The position numbers and the translations under genes are program-made. From positions 1 through 37,211 of the forward strand of contig NZ_JAQGJL010000372.1 in NCBI RefSeq assembly GCF_028290645.1: 37,211 nucleotides of DNA, in the 5' to 3' direction. The DNA is from Devosia sp. (lineage in GTDB: Bacteria > Pseudomonadota > Alphaproteobacteria > Rhizobiales > Devosiaceae). Shown here piece by piece: positions 18,855 through 26,600 of this stretch. Each line of letters starts with the position of its first letter. The first letter of the stretch is position 1. Under the pieces are notes generated by a model. It was not told the origin of the DNA. It worked only from the letters and a program-made list of their open reading frames with translations, and made no database searches.

Positions 18855-20093
18855 CTACAATTCCCCGTCCAACCGCTTCACCGCCTCCAGCAGCACCGCA
18901 GCGCCAAGCGCCACGTCGGCTGTTTCGGCATGTTCTTCCGGCGTGTGGCTGCGGCCGCCGAGGCAGGGGATGAAGATCATCGCTGCCTTGGTGATCCGCG
19001 CCATCCAGGCCGTGTCGTGCCCGGCGCCCGACGCCAAACGGCGGTGGCGCGCGCCCACGGCCACGGCTGCCGCGTCGAGCGTATCAAGCACGAAGGGGTC
19101 GCAAGGCGTTGGGAAATTGTCGGAAATGGTCAATGGGGGTTCTATGGCGACGCCGGTCTCGGTGCTCACCGCCTCGGCCAACGCGCCGAGTTCCGCAACG
19201 AAAGTTTCCATGTCCTCGCGGCGCTCGGCCCGCGCGTCGACCAGGAGGCGCGCCTGCGACGGCACAACATTGGCCGCCCCCGGCTCGATCGAGAATTCAC
19301 CCACAGTCGCGGCGAAGTGAAAATCTCCCTGGCTCAGTTCGGTCCCCAGCACCTCGATGCCCAGCACCAGCCGCGCCGCCGTCGCCAGTGCATCCTGGCG
19401 CGAGCCCATTGGCGTCGTCCCGGCATGGTCGGCGCGGCCGTTGACGATGATCTCGATACGCGTGATCCCGGCGATCGCGGTGACGACGCCGATATCGAGA
19501 TGCCCGTCCTCGAGCACCGGCCCCTGCTCGATATGCAGCTCGAGGAAGGCCACGATGTCGTCGCGCTTCTCCTGCCGCAGCGGATTGCCTCCGACCTCGG
19601 CGATGCCCTCGCGCAGGCTGAACTCGTCGACCTCGCGATCGAGCCATGCCTCCGGCCGCACACCGGCCATGCCGCGGCTGCCGACGCAGGAGACGCCGAA
19701 GATCGACACTTCCTCGGCGAGGAAATCGACGATCTCGAGGTCGTGGCGGAGCTCGATGTGCTGGTCTCGCAGGGCGCGGGCCACTTCCAGCGCCGCCGAG
19801 ACCCCGGCGATGCCGTCGAAGCGGCCGCCATCGGGGACGGTGTCGGAGTGGGAGCCGAGCATGATGGTGCCCTGTCCCAAGTTTCCCGGCCGGCGGCCGA
19901 TGAGGTTGCCGGAAGCATCGATACGTGTCTCGAGCCCCGCCGCCTCGAAGCGGCGGACGAGCCATTCGCGGCCGCGGAGGAACATCGGGGTGAAGGCGCG
20001 GCGAGTGTAGGGGCGTCCGGGTTCGGTGATCTCGGCGAGGGAGGCGATGTCCTCGGCGATGCGGGCGGGGTTTGTGGAGAGATTGGTGGCCAT
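18855..20093 (-). CDS. M20-family Zn-dependent N-carbamoyl-L-amino acid hydrolase / allantoate amidohydrolase-like
   Basis: LGSHSDTVPDGGRFDGIAGV, DFLAEEVSIFG, ELHIEQGPVLE, GRADHAGTTPMGSRQDAL, ASGAGHDTAWMA. Confidence 0.9.
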   Translation of the reverse strand: MATNLSTNPARIAEDIASLAEITEPGRPYTRRAFTPMFLRGREWLVRRFEAAGLETRIDASGNLIGRRPGNLGQGTIMLGSHSDTVPDGGRFDGIAGVSAALEVARALRDQHIELRHDLEIVDFLAEEVSIFGVSCVGSRGMAGVRPEAWLDREVDEFSLREGIAEVGGNPLRQEKRDDIVAFLELHIEQGPVLEDGHLDIGVVTAIAGITRIEIIVNGRADHAGTTPMGSRQDALATAARLVLGIEVLGTELSQGDFHFAATVGEFSIEPGAANVVPSQARLLVDARAERREDMETFVAELGALAEAVSTETGVAIEPPLTISDNFPTPCDPFVLDTLDAAAVAVGARHRRLASGAGHDTAWMARITKAAMIFIPCLGGRSHTPEEHAETADVALGAAVLLEAVKRLDGEL

Positions 20094-20614
20094 CAAGAGC
20101 CCCCACCCCTGTCCCCTCCCCGCAAGGGGGAGGGAGACGATGGAGCCGCGTGCGCCGTGTCAGGCTCTGCCGTTTGCTCGAAAGGCGTGGTTGCGATGGC
20201 TGATCGTAAGGGTCTCCTCCCCCCTTGCGGGGGAGGGACAGGGTGGGGGGAGTTCGACACACGAGATACCGCCCCAAGCACGCCGGCAATCACCTCGTAC
20301 ACGCCATCTGCGTTTTGCAGCACATAGTCATTGGTGAACCGGAGCACGTGAATGCCCCTGCCCCGCATGTACTCGTTCCGGTTAGCGTCGTAAGCCACGG
20401 CCCGGTCCGTCCCATGCGTCTCCCCGTCCATTTCGACAATGACCTTCGCGTGCAAACAGGCAAAATCTGCGTAGTAGGGACCAACCTGCTGCTGCCGCCG
20501 AAAATGCCAGCCCTGCTCGCGGAAATGCCAGAGTATGCGCCACATGGCACGCTCCGGTCCCGTCTGATCCCGGCGCAGTTTCCGGGCGCGTTCAATGCTC
20601 AAAGACACCCCCAC
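20093..20614 (-). CDS. DUF559 (VSR-like PD-(D/E)XK endonuclease fold) protein; termini encoded by flanking palindromes
   Basis: SIERARKLRRDQTGPERAMWRILWHFREQGWHFRRQQQVGPYYADFACLHAKVIVEMDGETHGTDRAVAYDANRNEYMRGRGIHVLRFTNDYVLQNADGVYEVI is a full DUF559 core; exact start (GTG/TTG at about 20602-20614) uncertain. Confidence 0.8.
   Translation of the reverse strand: MGVSLSIERARKLRRDQTGPERAMWRILWHFREQGWHFRRQQQVGPYYADFACLHAKVIVEMDGETHGTDRAVAYDANRNEYMRGRGIHVLRFTNDYVLQNADGVYEVIAGVLGAVSRVSNSPHPVPPPQGGRRPLRSAIATTPFEQTAEPDTAHAAPSSPSPLRGGDRGGGS
20098..20251. repeat. Type A palindrome pair at the 3' end of the DUF559 ORF
   Basis: cccccacccctgtcccctccccgcaagggggagggagacg (20098-) and inverted gggtctcctccccccttgcgggggagggacagggtggggg (20210-). 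Confidence 0.9.
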
Positions 20615-20647
20615 CCCTGTCCCCTCCCCGCAAGGGGGAGGGAGACG
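20605..20647. repeat. Type A palindrome arm at the 5' end of the DUF559 ORF
   Basis: acacccccacccctgtcccctccccgcaagggggagggagacg. Confidence 0.9.
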
Positions 20648-20696
20648 TCAAGCTTGCTCCGAGTGTAAGGTTGCTCGTACCAACTCATCCCCTCCC

Positions 20697-20751
20697 TCTG
20701 CTCGCCGTTTGATGCCGTCGCAAGCCCGGGGCGCGTTCAGTGCTCAAAGAT
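20697..20751 (-). pseudogene. Shorter, more degenerate DUF559 N-terminal remnant
   Basis: gtttgatgccgtcgcaagcccggggcgcgttcagtgctcaaagata aligns with gtctgatcccggcgcagtttccgggcgcgttcaatgctcaaagaca at the intact gene start. Confidence 0.65.
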
Positions 20752-20880
20752 ACCCCCACACCCCTGTCCCCTCCCCGCAAGGGGGAGGGAGACGCTTGCA
20801 GTTTGCTCCGCGCTTGAGGTTACGAAGACAGATCGGGAGGGTCTCCTCCCCCCTTGCGGGGGAGGGATAGGGTGGGGGGT
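20752..20880. repeat. Type A palindrome pair
   Basis: Arm at 20752-20794 and inverted arm at 20840-20880, separated by cttgcagtttgctccgcgcttgaggttacgaagacagatcgggag. Confidence 0.9.
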
Positions 20881-20982
20881 ACTCTTTACGCACCACCCCA
20901 TCACCTCGCTCCGGGCTCTTGCCGCACGCTCCGGCCCTGGCTGATCCCGCCGCAGTTTTCTTGCACGTTCAATGCTCAAAGA
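20881..20982 (-). pseudogene. N-terminal remnant of a DUF559 gene (internally deleted copy)
   Basis: acgctccggccctggctgatcccgccgcagttttcttgcacgttcaatgctcaaagag matches the 5' end of the intact gene (acgctccggtcccgtctgatcccggcgcagtttccgggcgcgttcaatgctcaaagac); translates as SLSIERARKLRRDQPGPERA. Confidence 0.8.
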
Positions 20983-21025
20983 GACCCCCCACCCCTGTCC
21001 CCTCCCCGCAAGGGGGAGGGAGACG
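20983..21025. repeat. Type A palindrome arm
   Basis: gaccccccacccctgtcccctccccgcaagggggagggagacg. Confidence 0.9.
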
Positions 21026-21087
21026 CTTACAGTTTGCTCCGCGCGCGAGGTCACGAAGACCGATCCGGAGGGTCGCCCTCCGCACCA

Positions 21088-22440
21088 TCACCTAACCTCC
21101 GGCCGAACCCACCGCCCTGCCCCGGGCTCCGCCACCTTCGTCCCGTCGAACACCTGCCGCCCGCGCAGCCACGTCCCGGCCACGGTCCACGGCAGCTCGA
21201 TGCCGTTGTAGGGGCTCCACCCCACGACATTGTGCCCCGAGCGCGCGGCGTCGTAGACCTGCGGGCGGTCGACCAGGACGGTGATGTCGGCGTCCTTGCC
21301 GGCCTCGAGCGCTCCCTTCTGGCTGAGGCGGAAGTGTCGCGCCGGGTTTGCCGCCATCAGCTTTGCCGCCCAGGTCAGCGAGATGCCGCGCTGCAGCGCG
21401 CCCTTGACGAATAGCGGCACCATGGCTTCGAGCCCCGGCACGCCGGAGGCATTGGCAAGCATATCCGGGTTGGTCTTCCTGTCCTCCGACCAGCTGACGT
21501 GGTCGGTCGAGACCAGCGTCACGTTGCCGGCCGCCACCTGCCGCCACAGCGCCTCGACTTCGGCGCGGGGGCGGATCGGGGGGTTGATCTTGGCCTTGCC
21601 GCCGAGACGGCGGACGTCGTTTTCCTCGTCGAGCGTCAGGTAGTGGATGCAGCATTCTATACTGGCGTGGAAGCCCCGCGCCCGGTAGTCGGCGGCGATG
21701 TCGTAGCCGCGGCTGAGGGAGCAGTGGACGACGTGGGCGTCAGCGCCGGTCGCTGCACCGGTTTCGTAGATTTCGAGCGTCGCCAGCAGCTCGGTCAGCG
21801 GCGGGCGGCTGAGGCCGTGGGCGCGCCAGTCGGTGATGCCGGAGGCCTTCACCCTGGCCATGGCGGCGCGGACGCTTTCGTCGTCTTCGTTGTGAACGCC
21901 ACCGGTCAGCCCCGTCATTGCCACTTCGATGAACGCTTCCTGAAGCAGCGGCGGCGAGATGCGGGGAAAGCGCACCGGGTCCGTGCCGAAGGTCGAGAAC
22001 TTGAACGCGGCGACCCCTGCTGCCGCCTGCTCGGCGATGCGGGTCGCGCCCTCCTCCGGGTTGATCGTGCCGTAGAGCGCGAAGTCCACCCGGGCCTGCG
22101 GCTCGGCGTGAGCGACCTTTCGCTCCACCGCTGCGGCCGAGCAGACGAGGTCGCCTTCGTCATAGGGCATGTCGACAATGGTGGTGACGCCGCCGGCTGC
22201 CGCGGAGCGGGTCGACCAGATGAAATCCTCCTGGTTGCGCTGGCTCAGCGAGTGCACCTGCGCGTCGATGGCGCCGGGGAGGATCAGGGCCTTGCCGAGC
22301 AGATGCCGTTCATGCGCATGCGGGGGCGTCCCCTCGCCGACATGGATGACCTTGCCGTCGCGCACCGCGACATAGCCGTCCTCGATGATCAGCGAGGGCA
22401 GCACCACGGTGCCGGCGAGGACGAGATCGAAATCGGACAT
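21088..22440 (-). CDS. Hydantoinase/dihydroorotase/allantoinase-like amidohydrolase
   Basis: ILPGAIDAQVHSLSQRNQEDFIWSTRSAAAGGVTTIVDMP...AAFKFSTFG...LVSTDHVSWSEDRK...NPARHFRLSQKGALEAGKDADITVLV. Confidence 0.85.
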   Translation of the reverse strand: MSDFDLVLAGTVVLPSLIIEDGYVAVRDGKVIHVGEGTPPHAHERHLLGKALILPGAIDAQVHSLSQRNQEDFIWSTRSAAAGGVTTIVDMPYDEGDLVCSAAAVERKVAHAEPQARVDFALYGTINPEEGATRIAEQAAAGVAAFKFSTFGTDPVRFPRISPPLLQEAFIEVAMTGLTGGVHNEDDESVRAAMARVKASGITDWRAHGLSRPPLTELLATLEIYETGAATGADAHVVHCSLSRGYDIAADYRARGFHASIECCIHYLTLDEENDVRRLGGKAKINPPIRPRAEVEALWRQVAAGNVTLVSTDHVSWSEDRKTNPDMLANASGVPGLEAMVPLFVKGALQRGISLTWAAKLMAANPARHFRLSQKGALEAGKDADITVLVDRPQVYDAARSGHNVVGWSPYNGIELPWTVAGTWLRGRQVFDGTKVAEPGAGRWVRPEVR

Positions 22441-22491
22441 GCTTGCCTCGCGGCCTCCCTTAACTCGGTGTCACGGTGGGGAAACCCCAGT

Positions 22492-23241
22492 TCACGATAT
22501 CTCCCTCCGCTGTCCGGTCCTTGCCATCAGTATCCGCTCGAGCGCCGAGAGCGCATCATAGATCAGAACGGCCATCACGCCGACCACCAGCCCGCCTTGC
22601 GCCACGAAGGCGAGGTTGTTGGAGAGGAGACCGGCGATGATCACCTCGCCAAGCGTCGAGGCGGCGACGGTCGAGCCGATGGTGGCGGTGGCGACCGAGA
22701 TCACCACCGAGAGCCGGATGCCGGCGAGGATCACCGGCGTCGCGAGCGGCAGCTCCACGTCGAGGAGCCGCTGGCGGTCGGTCATGCCCACGCCACGTGC
22801 CGCTTCGGTGACGGTGGGCGGCAGGGTCGTGAGGCCGGTGAGCGCGTTCTCGAAGATCGGCAGCAGCCCGTAGAGGAACAGCGCCACCAGCGTCGGGGCG
22901 GTGCCGAAGCCGAGCACCGGAACGGCGAGCGCCAGCACGGCGACCGGGGGAAAGGTCTGGCCGATATTGGCGATCGAACGGCTCAATGGCAGGAACTCGG
23001 CGCCGAACGGGCGCGTCACCAGGATAGCGAGGCCGACGGCCACAAGCGTTGCGGCAATCGTGGCGATCGCAACGATGGTCAGGTGGCTGAGCGTCAGGTT
23101 CAGCAGCGAGTTCTGCGTGTAGATCGCCGGCTGGCCGTTCCTGGTCAGTGGCTGGAACACGAAGGCGAAGCTCTCGGGCGTGACGATGAACGCCACCAGC
23201 AGCGCGAGGACGACCAGCCGGATGATCAGGCCGATGCTCAT
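22492..23241 (-). CDS. OpuC/YehW-type quaternary amine ABC transporter permease
   Basis: MSIGLIIRLVVLALLVAFIV...HLTIVAIATIAATLVAVGLAILVTR...ANIGQTFPPVAVLALAVPVLGFGTAPTLVALFLYGLLPIFENALTGL. Confidence 0.87.
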   Translation of the reverse strand: MSIGLIIRLVVLALLVAFIVTPESFAFVFQPLTRNGQPAIYTQNSLLNLTLSHLTIVAIATIAATLVAVGLAILVTRPFGAEFLPLSRSIANIGQTFPPVAVLALAVPVLGFGTAPTLVALFLYGLLPIFENALTGLTTLPPTVTEAARGVGMTDRQRLLDVELPLATPVILAGIRLSVVISVATATIGSTVAASTLGEVIIAGLLSNNLAFVAQGGLVVGVMAVLIYDALSALERILMARTGQRREIS

Positions 23242-24176
23242 TGCGGGCGCTCTGCCTTGTGGGCGATGTCGTCGCGGCGGATGCGGCCGATGAGGGCGCC
23301 GCTTTCGTCGATCACCGGCAGCATCTCGCGGCCGCTCCACAGGCACTCGGCATAGGCGTCGCGCAGCGAGGCATCGGCGGAGATCGGTTCGCCCTGCGCC
23401 GGACCGGGCTCGACCAAGTCGCGGACCTTCCAAAGCGACAGCAGCCGGAACGGGCGCTCGCCGGTACCGATCAGTTCGGCGACGAACGGGGTGGCGGGAT
23501 TGGCGATGATCTCATGGGGCGGCGCGTATTGCAGGAGCTTGCCCTTGTCCATCACGGCGATGCGCGTACCGAGATGGATGGCCTCCTCCATGTCGTGGGT
23601 CACCAGCACGATGGTGGTGCCGAAGCGCTTCTGGATGGCGAGGAGGTCCGACTGCGCCTTGCTCCGGATGATCGGGTCGAGCGCGCCATAGGGCTCGTCC
23701 ATCAGCAGCAGTTTGGGCTCGGCGGCGAGGGCGCGGGCCACCCCGACCCGCTGCTGCTGGCCGCCCGAGAGCTCGCTCGGCAACCGGTCGCGAAATTCCG
23801 CGGGATCGAGCTGGAAGAGATTTAGAAGCTCATCCACCCTTTGTGCGGTTTTCTGCTTGTCCCAGCCGAGCAGCTCGGGGACGGTGGCAATGTTCTGCCC
23901 CACCGTGCGATGCGGAAACAGCCCATGCCCCTGGATCGCGTAGCCGATCCGGCGGCGGAGCTCGAAGGCCGGTTCCGACCGCGTATCCTGCCCGTCGATC
24001 TTCACCGTGCCGGAGGTGGGCTCGATCAACCTGTTGATCATCCTCAACAAAGTGGTCTTGCCCGAACCCGAGGTGCCGACGATTACCGCGAGCTCGCCGT
24101 CCTCGACGGTCATGCTGACATGGTCGACCACGGTCAGGTCGAGATAATCCTTGGTGAGGGCCTCGATCTCAATCAC
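23238..24176 (-). CDS. OpuC/OsmV-type quaternary amine ABC transporter ATPase (with CBS-like C-terminus)
   Basis: [34 protein letters not shown]...LSGGQQQRVGVARALAAEPKLLLMDEPYGALDP; GTG start at about 24176. Confidence 0.9.
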   Translation of the reverse strand: MIEIEALTKDYLDLTVVDHVSMTVEDGELAVIVGTSGSGKTTLLRMINRLIEPTSGTVKIDGQDTRSEPAFELRRRIGYAIQGHGLFPHRTVGQNIATVPELLGWDKQKTAQRVDELLNLFQLDPAEFRDRLPSELSGGQQQRVGVARALAAEPKLLLMDEPYGALDPIIRSKAQSDLLAIQKRFGTTIVLVTHDMEEAIHLGTRIAVMDKGKLLQYAPPHEIIANPATPFVAELIGTGERPFRLLSLWKVRDLVEPGPAQGEPISADASLRDAYAECLWSGREMLPVIDESGALIGRIRRDDIAHKAERPQ

Positions 24177-25356
24177 GGCGCATATCCTTGGGCGAGACCA
24201 TTTCCACAATAGAATCAAGCACTACGGCGGCCGCGAAGGCCAGCGCCACGGTCGGCACGGCGCCGAGCAGCACCAGGTCCATGGCCGTCTGTCCGACGCC
24301 CTGGAAAACGAAGACGCCGAAGCCGCCGCCGCCGATCAGCGCGGCGATGGTAGCGAGGCCGATGTTCTGGACGAGCACGATCCGGATGCCGGTGAGGATC
24401 ACCGGGAAGGCGAGCGGGAACTCGACCGTCAGCAGCCGCTGCCGGTCGGTCATGCCCATGCCCTTGGCCGCATCGTTGGCGGCGGGCGGCACATTGTCGA
24501 GGCCTACCACGGTGTTAGCGACCACCGGCAGCAGCGAATAGGCGAAGAGGGCCACCATCGCCGGCGCCGCGCCGATGCCGGAGATGCCGAGGGCCGAGGC
24601 GCTAGGGATGTTGGCCGCCACCCAGGCCAGCGGCGCGATCAGGAGGCCGAACAGGGCGATGGAGGGCACGGTTTGGATGGCGTTGAGGACGTTGAGGACG
24701 GGAGCGCGCAGGGCATCGCTGCGGTGGCAGAGAATGCCGATGGGGATGCCGGCGACCGTGGCCGCGGCCAGCGAGCCCAGCGCCAGCGCCAGATGCGTCT
24801 GCGCCTCGCGCCAGAAGGTGTCGCCGCGGTTGAAATATTCACGCAGGATCGAGAGGTCGTTGAGGGTGCCCGAGCCGAGCAGAACGGCGAAGAAGATGGC
24901 GACCCCCACGAGGGCGCCGATGCGCGTCCACGGCCTCAGCTTCAGCCGCGCAATGGCGTCGGCGGCGAGGAGCGCGAAGGCGAAGATCAGCAGCCAGAAG
25001 CCAGCGCCGGGCGAGACGCGGGCGATCCGGTCGCCCTCGGGGGTGAGGAAAGACGCGGCGTGCCCGACGGCGATGAAGAGGATGGCGAGCACGACAAGGC
25101 TGGTCCAGAGCCGCCACAGGGTGGGCGTCCTGAACAGGGCGATGGCGATGGCGGCGAACAGCGCCAGCACGAGGAGCGTGGCTTCCCAGGCGGGCAGCGC
25201 GGCGAAGATGGACTTGGACTCGCCTAGAACGATGCGGTTGGCCCGGAAGGCGGCGAAGGGGAGGAATGACGCGACGGTGGCGATGGCGGCAATGAGGACG
25301 CCGAGCTTGTCGATGGCGAACTGCAGGCGGCGGGGGACCGCTACAACGGCACTCAC
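24169..25356 (-). CDS. OpuC/YehY-type ABC transporter permease with N-terminal extra TM region
   Basis: C-terminal LNVLNAIQTVPSIALFGLLIAPLAWVAANIP...LLPVVANTVVGLDNVPPAANDAAKGMGMTDRQRLLTVEFPLAFPVILTGIRI; GTG start at about 25356, since the longer ORF runs into a palindrome. Confidence 0.85.
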   Translation of the reverse strand: MSAVVAVPRRLQFAIDKLGVLIAAIATVASFLPFAAFRANRIVLGESKSIFAALPAWEATLLVLALFAAIAIALFRTPTLWRLWTSLVVLAILFIAVGHAASFLTPEGDRIARVSPGAGFWLLIFAFALLAADAIARLKLRPWTRIGALVGVAIFFAVLLGSGTLNDLSILREYFNRGDTFWREAQTHLALALGSLAAATVAGIPIGILCHRSDALRAPVLNVLNAIQTVPSIALFGLLIAPLAWVAANIPSASALGISGIGAAPAMVALFAYSLLPVVANTVVGLDNVPPAANDAAKGMGMTDRQRLLTVEFPLAFPVILTGIRIVLVQNIGLATIAALIGGGGFGVFVFQGVGQTAMDLVLLGAVPTVALAFAAAVVLDSIVEMVSPKDMRRD

Positions 25357-25363
25357 TGCCTGC

Positions 25364-25503
25364 CTCCCCTTATCCGGCGCTGCGCGCCACCGTCTCCCCG
25401 AGCGGGATAATAAGCGCGGTGGCACCATCGTGCCACGGCCGTTCTCCTCCCCGTCGGGGAGAGGGTGGATCGGCCCGAGGCCGAGACGGGTGAGGGCCCT
25501 CCC
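25364..25503. repeat. Type B extragenic palindrome (degenerate)
   Basis: ccttatccggcgctgcgcgccaccgtctccccgagcggg ... cctccccgtcggggagagggtggatcggcccgaggccgagacgggtgaggg. Confidence 0.75.
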
Positions 25504-25541
25504 GCCGCGATATCGCAAAACCCGTTCATCGCGAAAACATT

Positions 25542-25570
25542 AGGGGCGGGCAGTAGTCCTGCCCACCCCC
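25542..25570 (-). promoter_or_regulatory. Intergenic hairpin downstream of the SBP gene
   Basis: Minus strand GGGGTGGGCAG-GACT-ACTGCCCGCCCC, located between the SBP stop (25595) and the permease start. Confidence 0.6.
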
Positions 25571-25594
25571 AAAATGCGTTGTCTGCGCTGTAGT

Positions 25595-26503
25595 TTACTT
25601 CAGGAAGCCGTTGGTCTTCAGCCAGTCGACGGCGACGTCCTTGGCGGCTTCGCCACCGACCTGGATGCGGCCGTTCAGGCCCTGGAGCGTGGTGAGGTCG
25701 AGCTTGGCGAAGACCGGCTTCAGCAGCTCCTCGATCTGCGGGTTGGCCTTCAGCACGGCCTCGCGGATGATCGGGGCGGGCTCGTAGACCGGCTGCACGC
25801 CCTTGTCGTCGGCCATCACCACCAGACCCGAGGGGGCGATGCCACCGTCGGTGCCGTAGACCATGGCAGCGTTGACGCCGTTGGTCTGCTGCGCGGCGGC
25901 AGCGATGGTCGCGGCAGTGTCGCCGCCCGAAAGGGTCACCAGCTGGTCGGGCTTCAGGGTGAAGCCGTAGACTTCCTGGAACTTGGGGAGCGCCGCGGGG
26001 GACGAGACAAACTCGGCCGAGGCGGCGAGCTTGATGTTGCCGCCGCCGGCAATGTATTTGCCGAGATCGGAGAAGGTGGCGAGCTTGTTGGCATCGGCCA
26101 CATCCTTGCGGACCGCCACGGCCCAGGTGTTGTTGGCAGGAGCCGGCGTCAGCCAGACGATCTTGTTGGCGTCGAAGTCGAGCTTCTTGGCCTCATCGTA
26201 GCCCTTGGCGGCATCGTTCCAGATCGGATCGTCGGCCTTCTCGAAGAAGAACGCGGCGTTGCCGGTGTACTCGGGGTAGATGTCGATTTCGCCGGCGGTG
26301 ATCGCCTGGCGCACTACCGGGGTGCCGCCGAGCTGGATCTTCTCGGTCACGGGAATGCCGTTGGCCTGCAGCACCTGGCTGATGATGTTGCCGAGCAAGC
26401 CGCCTTCGGTATCGATCTTCGAGGACACGACGACCTGGGCGTTGGCAGCAGTCACCGTGAAGGCCAGCGCCGCGACGGCGCCGAGCAGTTTCTTCGAAAG
26501 CAT
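25595..26503 (-). CDS. OpuCC/OsmF(YehZ)-type quaternary amine solute-binding protein
   Basis: MLSKKLLGAVAALAFTVTAANAQVVVSSKIDTEGGLLGNIISQVLQANGIPVTEKIQLGGTPVVRQAITAGEIDIYPEYTGNAAFFF. Confidence 0.9.
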   Translation of the reverse strand: MLSKKLLGAVAALAFTVTAANAQVVVSSKIDTEGGLLGNIISQVLQANGIPVTEKIQLGGTPVVRQAITAGEIDIYPEYTGNAAFFFEKADDPIWNDAAKGYDEAKKLDFDANKIVWLTPAPANNTWAVAVRKDVADANKLATFSDLGKYIAGGGNIKLAASAEFVSSPAALPKFQEVYGFTLKPDQLVTLSGGDTAATIAAAAQQTNGVNAAMVYGTDGGIAPSGLVVMADDKGVQPVYEPAPIIREAVLKANPQIEELLKPVFAKLDLTTLQGLNGRIQVGGEAAKDVAVDWLKTNGFLK

Positions 26504-26600
26504 GGATGGTCTCCTTATTGCTCCGGCCTTTGTGTGATCCCTGGGCCGGAATTGGCGCCAAACCTATACGTACCCCTCGGAAAAGTCATACTCCCGCGTG

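Noticed and set aside
20290-20614. DUF559 protein as a Vsr mismatch repair endonuclease beside a DNA methyltransferase
   Set aside because: No Dcm or other methyltransferase gene nearby; the palindrome-flanked context points elsewhere.
20595-20870. Small ORFs such as 20595..20870 and 20854..21414 as genuine proteins
   Set aside because: Their sequence is largely translated palindrome (HPCPLPARGRET, PVPSPQGGGRR) and not conserved protein.
20093-21025. CRISPR array from the repeated palindromes
   Set aside because: Repeats are irregularly spaced, in both orientations, partly coding, and have no uniform spacers or cas genes.
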